Positions 58,801 through 64,000 of a stretch of 64,000 nucleotides of DNA are shown here, piece after piece (the stretch's first letter is position 1; each line of letters starts with the position of its first letter). The position numbers and the translations under genes are program-made. The notes under the pieces are model-generated. The model was not told where the DNA came from. It worked only from the letters and a program-made list of their open reading frames with translations, and did no database searches. Source of the DNA: Sarcocystis neurona (lineage: Eukaryota; Apicomplexa; Conoidasida; Eucoccidiorida; Sarcocystidae); the NCBI GenBank assembly GCA_000727475.1, contig KL647304.1, positions 1,254,231 through 1,318,230 of the forward strand. Reading direction: 5' to 3'.

Positions 58801-61800
58801 GATACAGAGAGATACACGTCTTGCCTCTTTTGATAGGTGATATCCCTGTAGAGGTACAGAGAGAGACTAAAGTAGTGTACTAGCAAGTGGGTAGGGTGGG
58901 GGGTGGTGGGTGGGTCTATTCACGAGTATGCAAACCTGCTCTCAAGCCATCACGAAAGACGTGTTTTTTTACTACACAAATGAAAAGGGAAGGAGTAGAA
59001 TTTTTTCTTCGCTCAGGGCTACCTCATTTATTGTGCCTTGATTTGCGTGGCGGTGTATGCATGCGGATGCGTTTATGTAGAGACACAGCCCGCATGAGAG
59101 GAACGGCTGTTCACAAGATTTCCACGTCCAAATATGTACCGATAGAGAGAGACGTGCCGCTGCCTCGTTTGTGTCCCCAGGGATTTGTTGGACGTGTACT
59201 GGCAACTGTCAAGGTAGTTGTTGTCTTCGGCGGTGCTGTGTTGCGTGTGTTGCGTGTCTCGATTCCGGGTGCAGCAGATGTGACAGCACCTCCGGCAACG
59301 GCACTGCAGCAGCAGCAACAGTCACAGCGCCAGGCCCCGCAGGCGGCGCAGGAGCAGCAACAGCGGCGACGGGAGCAGCAGACGGAAGGCGAGGGACGGG
59401 GGAATTCTCGACGGCCAGGATCAGGCGAAGGAAGAGACGCCGCTGCCGCTGCTGCAGCTGTGGACTGCGCTTCCGAAGGAGCAGCAGTAGCAGCCACTGC
59501 TGCTACTGCTGCTGCTCGTGAGACAGGAGCCGAGAGGCAGCGCAGCAGGCGACTGCTGCTCCTCCCACCAGCAGCAGGCAAAGAAGACGAAGAAAGAGGC
59601 GGCGGCAGCAACAGCAGCGGCCGGAGGCCCCGACATGGGGACAGACTGCAGCGAGACGGCAGCGGCAGAACTCCAGCGAACCGACTTGGCTTCCGTGGTG
59701 CGGATCAATAAGTGGAAGCTTCTGCCGTATCTAGACATATATATATGTATATATGCAGTAAGGTATACTTATGTGTGTGTGTATGTATGTATATATGTAT
59801 CTATGTATCGTATGTGTACATGCACCGAGAGACGACATCGGTGACCGCAGAGGCCGGGTTCTCGTGTGTGCACCTTTCGCCTACATATGTAATAACGTTT
59901 ATTAATGAATATATATATATATATATGAACGTGCAGCTGCATATGTTTGTAGAGGTCTGCGCGCGCGTATGCATGCATGGGTTTGCAGGGTGGCAGCAGA
60001 TACACGTGGTCGGTGTGCGTTGCGTGTGGGTGGTGGTGCTGCAGATGGGCGGCGGAAGTTGCCGTTCGGCGACAGCTGCAGCAGCTGGAGCAGCAACTGG
60101 AGCGGGGGGGAACAGAGCAGCGAGGCGGACGAGGACGGCAGCAGCAGCAGCAGGGAGGGCACCGGCGTGCGGGGGGGGGAGCAGGTGGGGAAGGTGGAGA
60201 AGGAGGAGACGGAGGCGAAGGGGGAGCAGCAGCAGCAGCAGCCGCATCTGCAGCTGCAGCAGCGGAGACAGCGGCAGTGAGTGCGATAGCAGCACCAGCG
60301 GCTCAGAGTCCCTTCCAGGCCTGCTGTTCGACGAGACTGCTGGGGAGGTTCGACAGGTGGGTGTCTTCGGAGGACGCGGCTGCAGCAGCTGCACGTGCTG
60401 CTTCTGTGCGAGCTGCTGCTGCATACAGCCCCCGCATGGAGGCTGCTGGGGACGAGCAGCAGAGCTGGACTCCCCTTTGTGTTGCTGTTGGCGAAGGTGC
60501 AGGTGTTGCTGCTCGGGAGGTGAAGACGGAGACGCAGAGGCGGCGCGGCTGCTGGCGCCGGGAACGGGAGACACCACCGGCTTTTCCTCGAGAGACGACT
60601 CGAGTTTGTGTGAAGAAGAGATGCGAGCAGCAGACGACCACCCAGGGGCCAGCAGCAGCAGCAGGCGCGTGCCGCAGCCGGAAGAAGAAGCAGCCAAAAG
60701 CTCTTCGCAGCGGAGCCGAAGGCCCAACAAAAGACGCGGGAGACGTGGAAAAGGTGGCAAACGCAAAGCCGCAGCAGGCGCGCAGCTGCAGCCGACGGTC
60801 AGTAGTGCGAGCGCTACTGCTTCCTCTTCTTCGTCGTCTGCTGCTGCAGGCGGAGCACTGCTCGTTCCTGAAGGAAGAACCGGTCTCGCAGGCCGTGCTG
60901 CGGGTGGCGTGGTGGTGTCCTGGACAGGTGCTGCGTCTTCGTCTGCTGGATCTTCCTCCTCTTCGTCATCGTCGCTGCCTGTGGCCCCGGCCGCCGGCAG
61001 CAGCAGACGCGCGGGCGCGCTGCTACAGCAGCAGCAGCTGCGTCCGAGCGAAGGCGCCGGCGCAGATCTCGCCGCCTTCGACAACAACAGCGGAGAGACC
61101 GGCAGAGGCGTGGGCCGCGGGGGACGCGGCAGCCGAGAGGGGGAAGGGCGACAGGGTAGGAGACTCGACGAGGGGGGGGGGGGCAGACAGCGAGATGACG
61201 ACGCACGGCACGAGGCCAAACGCATGCGAAGGCGACGGCACCGGGGGTATCCACTCGGCGACGACGCTATGGGAGGAGAAGGTCAGCAGTCCTCGGACGA
61301 CGACGACCCAGGAGGAGGAGGAAGACGGAAAAGAGACGCCACGGCGAGAGGTCGACCGAGGAGACGAGACAAGCCGTTCAAACCTCGATCGCCAGCAGGG
61401 GACTACTGCAGCTGCTGCGATGGCCTGCGAACGTGGAGACGCGTCTCGCTGCCTCTCGAGAGCCCGCTGACTGTTCTGCTGTGCGCCGGAAGTATCGCCC
61501 TGCCCCGCCTCATGCAGGTACACGTGCGTGCGCGCCAGGCGTCGTCTCTCCTCCAGCCCCGTCTTTACATGTGTCCTGGTGGGGATCTCCGTACAGAGGT
61601 TAGATCTCTCAACTGTAGACACGGGTGTTCCTCTCTCGCTCTCGAGTGCGCCTCACATACGTCCACAGCTCTATAACGAATGCATATATGGATATATTTG
61701 TATTTGGGTAGTGCCGGTATAGTGGTGCAGTGACTAGGACTGAAGCGTCGCTTAGCGGGAGTGCACCGAGGAAGGGGGTCGTCCACGGCGGGTGGATAGT

Positions 61801-63980
61801 TGCGTGCCTCGATTTCTCGAAGCGGCGATTGTCTCCTCTGCGTCACATCCGTCTTGAGAATCCTACGGACGCACTCACGCCCGTAGAAGCACGGCGGTGC
61901 CACGGGTTCTCTCCGATCGGCGAGTCTTGTGTGGCGGTGCGAGAAGGAAGTGGAGAGGGGGAGGAGGAGGAGGAGCCGCCGACATTTACGCGGGCTGCCG
62001 CAGAAGGCGGCTTGGCGAGGCGGAGGAGGAGGAGCCGCTGATCGACGGGGCCGCAGCAGCGTTTCTGCAGAGCTGCAGCTCGTCACCACCTTGCCACGTT
62101 TTCTTGCCGCCTCTTGGCGTCTGTCGCTGCGCGCTTCTGCAGCAACCCAGACAGGGGGAGGTGCCCGGGAGACGTGACGCGAACGATCCACCAGCAGATG
62201 CATCAGCAGACGCGGGTGTGTATTCGTATCTACGTGTATCTGCAGGTGTGATTTTACGCAGTGGGTTGCTGCGGCGTATGTCTCCACCACACTCGACTAA
62301 GATAGAGACCCGCCCAAAACGCAGAGAGGCCGAAGTTGTCGAAGGCCGGGAGAAGAAGTGTTGTCTCCTCCTCTTCGTACGAAGAAGTAATGGCTTGAAT
62401 ACATGTTGTGAGGGTATAAAAGCTGCGCGTAGATGTCTGTCCGTGACGTGTGTCTGCAGAAGTTGGGGAAGGGGAAAAAGTTAGGGCGGCGTAGGATCCC
62501 GGCGTCGAGCGATTTTTTGTAGGTGTTGGCCTTTTTGTGCGCGGGCGGTCGCGTATGTGCACATGTTCGTATTGCTTGATACACATACTTACGTGTACAT
62601 GTATGTACTTTTTGGTGCAGAATATACCTAGACAACGTGGGTGTAGCTATAGCCAGGCGTGTGCTGATCGAGGGCTGCACCGTCGTCTTTGGAACGACGT
62701 GGCTGTATATTACACGTCTGTGTGTGCGGCGGTTGACTCTGGTCGAGGGGACCCACTGCACGTGTTTGTCGTTTTTGTTGTGTGCGTGGGGCTTTGTTTT
62801 TACTTCAGCTGCTGCAAGTGGTCGCGCAGCAGTCACCTGTCCTAGCGGCAGAGACGATGCCGTCTCCAGGAGCGGAGACGTTCCTGTCTCCGCCTTTGCT
62901 GTCTCCGTCTTCCACATCAGCTGCGGCGCTTCTCTCTGCGCTGCCGCTGCTGCTGGCCGGTCCTGCGGCTGTAGCGTCCGACGCTTCTTCCGTCTCCACG
63001 TATAACAGCGGCGTCCTGCAGTACAGCGGGGACTCACTCTCTGCTTCCGTAGCTGCTCCAGCAGCGGGCAGCAGCAGCAGCAGCACTGGCACTGTTGGTG
63101 GTCCCTTTTCTGTGGAAAACGGCCAGCGGCTGCGTCTCGCTGTTGCGGAGTCCGCTGCGGCAACAGTAGCATCAGCGCGAGAAGCAGCAGCAGGGGCAGG
63201 AGGAGGAGGACCACCAGCGACAGCACGAGGGGTAGTAGGAGGAAGAACTCAGGGAACAGGAGGGGCTTACTTCTCTTACGGAGGAGAGATAGCAGCGGCA
63301 GGGAACGAACGCAGGGCCCCGCCGAGTAGCCTTGTTGCATCGTCTTATCTGCGAGAGCAGCAGAGATCTGCTATCCTGACGCTCTCCCGACCCCCCCGCG
63401 GCACTGCGGAAGACGAGGGGAGCAGCAGCATTCGAGCAGCCGCAGATACTCCCGATATCAGCATGGTAGGAGTGCTGTTCCCATGGGCTGCCGCTGCTGC
63501 TGCAGCCGCTACAGCGGGAAGAAGGCTCACCATAGACACTTTGCAGCCCTCTGTGGGAGGAGGGGGGCCTCCACTCTTGTCGCTGTTTCTAGCGACACGT
63601 TTCGGAAGGGGGCTAGCAGTCAAAGGAGGAAAAGAGGACGCTGTCCCGGCATGCGTCGTGTGTGGTGGCCGCGGCGGGTGTCGCTGCGCGGAGCAGCGAC
63701 CCGAAGCAGTGCCAGCAGGAGCTGCTGCTGCTGCAGCAAACAGCGTTGTTGCAGAGGCAGCAGCAACAGCAGCGCAAGGCGCTGCACGGGGGGGGACAAC
63801 AGCAGCAGGAGCAGCGCCGCTACCGGCGTCGCCGCTGGTTACAGGAGACATGCTAGCACTTGAGCTGGATCTGGGCCCTGCCTTTCATTTCCATTCGAAT
63901 TTCTCCTGCGCTGTTAGCAGAGAACAAACGTCTAACAGCAACCCCCCGATACTTCTCACTTGTGGCCATACGATCTGCAG
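29216..63980 (+). CDS. RMND5: Giant RMND5/GID2-like RING subunit of the CTLH/GID E3 ligase (partial, multi-exon)
   Basis: Overview of the exons listed below. RMND5A (yeast Gid2) is one of two RING subunits of the CTLH/GID ubiquitin ligase. In this window its order of domains appears with close sequence resemblance: N-terminal helix (31703-31804), LisH-like motif (37135-37204), CTLH (42110-42199), CRA blocks (42923-43010, 43555-43650, 61450-61517 with 62809-62840) and RING start (63884-63980, FSCAVSREQTSNSNPP then CGHTIC). Every junction I can place is phase-compatible, with the D-E-G region less certain. The coding sum is about 7,900 codons against about 390 in the human protein; the excess is Ala/Gln/Ser/Gly/Pro low-complexity sequence. 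The first exon is not established, and an ATG at 31562 would give a start much nearer to the family norm. The rest of the RING, with the CPYC-type half, lies beyond 64 kb. The family call rests on the conserved blocks; the very long low-complexity exons are inferred. Confidence 0.75.
31805..33008 (+). other. Intron A-B
   Basis: Donor gcg|gtgcgt and acceptor tcccgcag. The 5' third is CTG-rich. The rest (32.23-32.96 kb) is TA microsatellite with acgtatac-type sequence. There are no credible exons inside; the Tyr/Ile-rich frames reflect the repeats. Confidence 0.6.
33009..34374 (+). CDS. RMND5: RMND5-like exon B: helix continuation and low-complexity insert
   Basis: Begins in phase 0 with ETKDEIRAAAAAEAKEQ, which continues the helical N-terminal region after NLLLDVIA. 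Gln, Ala and Ser runs follow. A hexapeptide EPIAAA repeats at 33391-33462 (18-bp units). A non-repetitive patch (EDSMSTQVNTVGRDA) lies near 33725, and a QEQQQ repeat at 34220-34315. The proposed donor gcg|gtaaac at 34375 leaves one base, and the next exon supplies two. A second possible donor is cag|gtgaat at 33744. A 461-codon open frame on the opposite strand (32792-34177) is a shadow. Confidence 0.55.
33391..33462. repeat. 18-bp tandem repeat, four copies, coding
   Basis: Units of the form gcagagccaattgcagca. Three nearly identical copies encode EPIAAA, and a fourth diverged copy encodes ERTAAA. The unit is a multiple of three, so the frame of exon B is kept. Confidence 0.85.
34375..35406 (+). 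other. Intron B-C
   Basis: From gcg|gtaaac to the acceptor gtttgccag. The first two thirds are TA/GTATAC microsatellite (34425-35060). The last 300 bp are CTG-rich and pyrimidine-biased, leading into the acceptor. Several Tyr/Ile-rich open frames here are repeat artefacts. Confidence 0.6.
35407..37204 (+). CDS. RMND5: RMND5-like exon C: helical segment and LisH-like motif
   Basis: The frame entered with two bases at 35407 reads VAAVEGDRHSAADSTG and then Ala/Ser/Pro-rich sequence. A well-formed helical block follows at about 35995-36210 (KVRELLKRLQQRVVALDVPQ, then LVKSVDTLMPCDFDAATRA and ALHARNMKQIA). It corresponds to the coiled segment before LisH in RMND5. A low-complexity insert of about 300 residues follows, Glu/Gln/Arg-rich at 36310-36890. 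The exon closes with LVAKLLALHFLHCGWFDIYA (about 37135-37204), a LisH-like motif equivalent to the family's MVEHFFRQGMLDVAEEL. The donor ttctg|gtgcgt at 37205 leaves two bases. Confidence 0.65.
37205..37856 (+). other. Intron C-D
   Basis: Donor ttctg|gtgcgt, acceptor cttctgttgcag. TA microsatellite at 37440-37680, CTG-rich before the acceptor. Removing it joins the two halves of the LisH region as ...YAAF-C-FEQQGILDALC. Confidence 0.65.
37857..39601 (+). CDS. RMND5: RMND5-like exon D: end of LisH region and linker
   Basis: Starts by completing a Cys codon, then FEQQGILDALCCPCRICRGG, the continuation of the LisH region. Long Gln/Ala/Glu-rich sequence follows. Near the 3' end a Cys-rich, non-repetitive island (RRGCRCGFAVADVLQGRAEC) precedes HLLPHEVEAAYVQLHEVCQK (about 39430-39490). 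That block resembles the family's EPFVELNRILEALK helix before CTLH. The 3' boundary is uncertain: cagg|gtgagg at 39602 is the best-looking donor, but the frame stays open to 39786 and a weaker donor exists at 39656. Confidence 0.55.
39943..40104 (+). CDS. Possible small RMND5-like exon E
   Basis: Bounded by the acceptor gttgttgcag and a possible donor gcg|gtgaaa. One frame reads VLRGKATCVLHYAAQEGVAA and continues without repeats for 54 codons. Another frame is equally open (AAGKGHVCVALRSAGRRCSC), and that one fits the phase of the gtgagg donor at 39602. Nothing in it is diagnostic of RMND5. A further island at 40470-40575 (MYFVAAYAAQMDTVQQQ) is similarly ambiguous. Confidence 0.3.
40105..41722 (+). 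other. Intron(s) upstream of the CTLH exon
   Basis: Dominated by TA/GTATAC microsatellites (40160-40420, 40600-40700, 40875-41350), then CTG-rich sequence (41480-41700). One small GC-richer island at 40470-40575 could be an exon. The acceptor for the next exon is not sharply defined. The CTLH frame has an in-frame stop at 41675, and the first AG after it is ccgcgcag at 41721-41722. Confidence 0.5.
41723..42199 (+). CDS. RMND5: RMND5-like exon G: first part of the CTLH domain
   Basis: Begins ILQRLEDTRDEQLQQWRRNY, followed by a low-complexity insert of about 100 residues (Gly/Ala/Arg). The frame then enters the conserved CTLH segment LDLALQWLGQQSKRHRRQLA and TLHFELHKLK. This matches the family pattern of a Leu-Glu-Trp helix, an N/Q-x-S-x basic turn, and LEFxLHRL. 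The donor ctcaag|gtaggc at 42200 falls exactly in HRL-YF of the family sequence and is in phase 0. Two other frames over this exon are open but carry no family signature. Confidence 0.8.
42200..42874 (+). other. Intron within the CTLH domain
   Basis: 675 bp, phase 0, from ctcaag|gtaggc to catgctgcag. No TA microsatellite. The 3' half (42660-42870) is CTG-rich. Removal joins HFELHKLK directly to FLSLLSSPSASAVEKALAYS, which mirrors the uninterrupted RMND5 sequence. Confidence 0.8.
42875..50671 (+). CDS. RMND5: RMND5-like exon H: CTLH end, CRA blocks 1-2 and giant insert
   Basis: A 7.8-kb open exon (2,599 codons). It starts FLSLLSSPSASAVEKALAYS and continues RLHLAPLWGAHKTEVCRLMG then VAFLGRLAE, the CTLH/CRA junction. 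After an insert of about 180 residues comes NPYRDVVSEEVWWRAIALFR and SFCEVGIKLP, the second CRA block. What follows has no family counterpart. It contains Ala/Gly/Ser/Gln runs with Trp/Tyr/Arg-rich non-repetitive islands at about 45140, 45630, 46010, 46735, 47840 and 48105-48345, and a 100-residue Glu/Asp tract at 49870-50180. The frame remains open to the donor cgacag|gtgggg at 50672 (phase 0). After the G7 run at 50442-50448 a different frame reads more naturally, so an indel there is possible. The 611-codon antisense frame at 42820-44655 is a shadow. Confidence 0.7.
50672..52456 (+). other. Intron H-I with TA block and CTG-rich 3' block
   Basis: 1.8 kb. TA/GTATAC microsatellite occupies 50930-51400. 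From 51490 to 52440 the + strand is rich in ctgctgctg, opposite in sign to the CAG-rich exons on either side. It ends at the acceptor cgctgctgcag. Long Leu/Cys-rich + frames inside (51706-52674) come from the CTG repeats. Confidence 0.55.
52457..54141 (+). CDS. RMND5: RMND5-like exon I: low-complexity insert within CRA
   Basis: Phase-0 start VPSSASYAVEQQQQRYPRPT. The exon is mostly Gly/Ser/Ala/Gln-rich with Arg-Gly-rich patches (GRGAWRGRAAGGGGG near 53135) and PLHQQQ repeats at 53570-53600. It ends with a non-repetitive acidic helix, EEREEDLLMLQEWAGVTAED, before the donor ccgaaag|gtaaac at 54142. It leaves two bases, and the next exon supplies one. No known domain. Its membership in the RMND5 gene is inferred only from phase and position between conserved CRA blocks. 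Confidence 0.5.
54142..55045 (+). other. Intron I-J
   Basis: From ccgaaag|gtaaac to about gctttgttgag. TA/GTATAC microsatellites at 54700-54960. The acceptor could be three bases further downstream (gttgagcag) with the same reading frame. Confidence 0.5.
55046..58486 (+). CDS. RMND5: RMND5-like exon J: Ala/Pro/Gln-rich insert with an assembly gap
   Basis: The frame reads STTAVQQAAPSLLPNVSLSP and continues Ala/Gly-rich. It has three to four poly-proline runs (about 55400-55440, 56550-56605, 57055-57090, 57415-57440), each of seven or more Pro. A HLQQQQ repeat lies at 57335-57390 and a Ser/Gly/Asn repeat at 57470-57594. A 414-base N gap interrupts it. The flanks are identical for 91 bp, and the frame entering the gap reappears, shifted by one, after it. 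Deleting the gap plus one copy (505 bp) gives a continuous frame to the donor ccagag|gtaggc at 58487, leaving one base. No domain recognised. Confidence 0.5.
57595..58008. other. Assembly gap (414 N)
   Basis: A run of unknown bases inside the Ser/Gly/Asn-encoding repeat of exon J. The 91 bases before it (57504-57594) and after it (58009-58099) are identical. Confidence 0.99.
58487..59274 (+). other. Intron J-K
   Basis: From ccagag|gtaggc to ccgggtgcag. TA/GTATAC microsatellites at 58505-58745. The 3' half is non-repetitive and contains an open frame from 58887 with no recognisable motif. Confidence 0.5.
59275..59697 (+). CDS. RMND5: RMND5-like exon K: Gln/Ala/Arg-rich insert
   Basis: Two bases complete the Ala codon left by exon J. 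The frame then reads DVTAPPATALQQQQQSQRQA and stays open for about 140 codons. It ends RTPANRLGFRG at the donor cgtg|gtgcgg (59698), phase 1. A second frame over the 3' part (SETAAAELQRTDLASVVRIN) is open past that donor and looks equally protein-like, so the exon end is uncertain. No domain recognised. Confidence 0.4.
59698..59988 (+). other. Intron K-L
   Basis: About 290 bp, from cgtg|gtgcgg to gggtttgcag, almost wholly TA/GTATGT microsatellite and related sequence. Confidence 0.45.
59989..61517 (+). CDS. RMND5: RMND5-like exon L: insert end and third CRA block
   Basis: Starts GWQQIHVVGVRC. Arg/Gly/Ser-rich sequence follows, with a Cys cluster near 60385-60530 (CSSCTCCFCASCCCIQPPHG) and Lys/Arg-rich patches near 60690-60775. 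It closes with TWRRVSLPLESPLTVLLCAG and SIALPRLMQ (about 61430-61517). This is the direct counterpart of the RMND5 segment [20 protein letters not shown]. The donor atgcag|gtacac at 61518 is in phase 0. The end of the exon is firm because of this CRA block. Its start and the inserted part are inferred. Confidence 0.7.
61518..62808 (+). other. Intron L-M
   Basis: 1.29 kb, phase 0, from atgcag|gtacac to tttttacttcag. Unlike the other introns it is mostly non-repetitive, with only a short TA stretch near 61680. A frame at about 61950-62215 (EEEEPLIDGAAAAFLQ) looks protein-like. Direct joining of exons L and M already matches the family, so I do not call it an exon. Confidence 0.6.
62809..63980 (+). 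CDS. RMND5: RMND5-like exon M: CRA end, insert and first half of RING
   Basis: Begins in phase 0 with LLQVVAQQSPV. Joined to exon L this gives SIALPRLMQLLQVVAQQ, matching the family's CVALPALINIKAVIEQ. An Ala/Gly/Ser-rich insert of about 340 residues follows, with a short Cys-rich patch (ACVVCGGRGGCRCAEQRPEA, near 63650). Then come LALELDLGPAFHFHSNFSCA and VSREQTSNSNPPILLTCGHT-IC. This is the degenerate RMND5/Gid2 RING, with one Cys where classical RINGs have a C-x2-C pair and the conserved N-P-P and C-G-H. The donor ctgcag|gtatgt at 63981 leaves two bases. The second half of the RING is outside the window. Confidence 0.85.
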
Positions 63981-64000
63981 GTATGTTGCTGATGCATAGG

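Noticed and set aside
61897..62484. Open frame in intron L-M as a possible exon
   Set aside because: Exons L and M join directly in phase to give the expected CRA sequence. An extra exon is not required, though an alternative isoform is possible.
1..64000. tRNA, rRNA, organelle insertions, TTTAGGG-type arrays, retroelements
   Set aside because: Looked for by eye on both strands. No cloverleaf, rRNA-like block, telomere-type array, reverse transcriptase or integrase motif was recognised. A short tRNA could still be missed without a dedicated scan.

Overview
The window looks like nuclear DNA of a coccidian apicomplexan, most likely an Eimeria species. CAG/CTG triplet arrays run through coding and non-coding sequence and encode long Ala, Gln, Ser, Leu and Cys homopolymers. 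Introns and spacers are full of TA-type microsatellites and acgtgtatac-type alternating purine-pyrimidine sequence. Genes have spliceosomal GT-AG introns, and repeat-poor stretches alternate with repeat-rich ones. The species cannot be fixed from the sequence alone.

Layout: (1) 219-954 (+), the last two exons of a PP2C-type protein phosphatase whose 5' part lies off the left edge. (2) 955-7866, a repeat-poor spacer with no supported gene, including about 1.4 kb of one-sided pyrimidine-rich DNA at 6.1-7.5 kb. (3) 7867-11898 (-), a single-exon gene for a five-RRM protein of the MRD1/RBM19 family (pre-rRNA processing). (4) 11.9-19.4 kb, a second repeat-poor stretch with small tandem repeats only. 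(5) 19.4-29.2 kb, where CAG repeats begin. Gene content here is uncertain: there are C-terminal exon candidates for two convergent genes (+ ending at 24854, - ending at 24888), a 27.5-27.8 kb CAG array, and several minisatellites.

(6) 29.2 kb to the right edge (+): I interpret this as one giant gene. Read across splice sites with compatible phases, short conserved islands spell out, in order, the architecture of RMND5/GID2, the RING subunit of the CTLH/GID E3 ubiquitin ligase. The islands are an N-terminal helical segment, a LisH-like motif, CTLH, CRA (in three pieces) and the first half of the RING. The human protein is about 390 residues. Here about 7,900 codons are strung over more than 34 kb because low-complexity sequence sits between every conserved block, including an insertion of roughly 4,500 residues inside the CRA domain. 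The RING is cut by an intron at 63981 and continues beyond the window.

The three recognised genes have unrelated housekeeping roles: dephosphorylation, ribosome biogenesis and ubiquitin ligation. Nothing suggests an operon or gene cluster. Most long open frames in the repeat-rich part are shadows, because CAG arrays stay open in nearly all frames on both strands. Low-complexity exons are therefore supported mainly by splice-phase continuity with conserved blocks, not by their own content. A 414-base N gap at 57595-58008 is flanked by identical 91-bp sequences and looks like an unmerged contig overlap.
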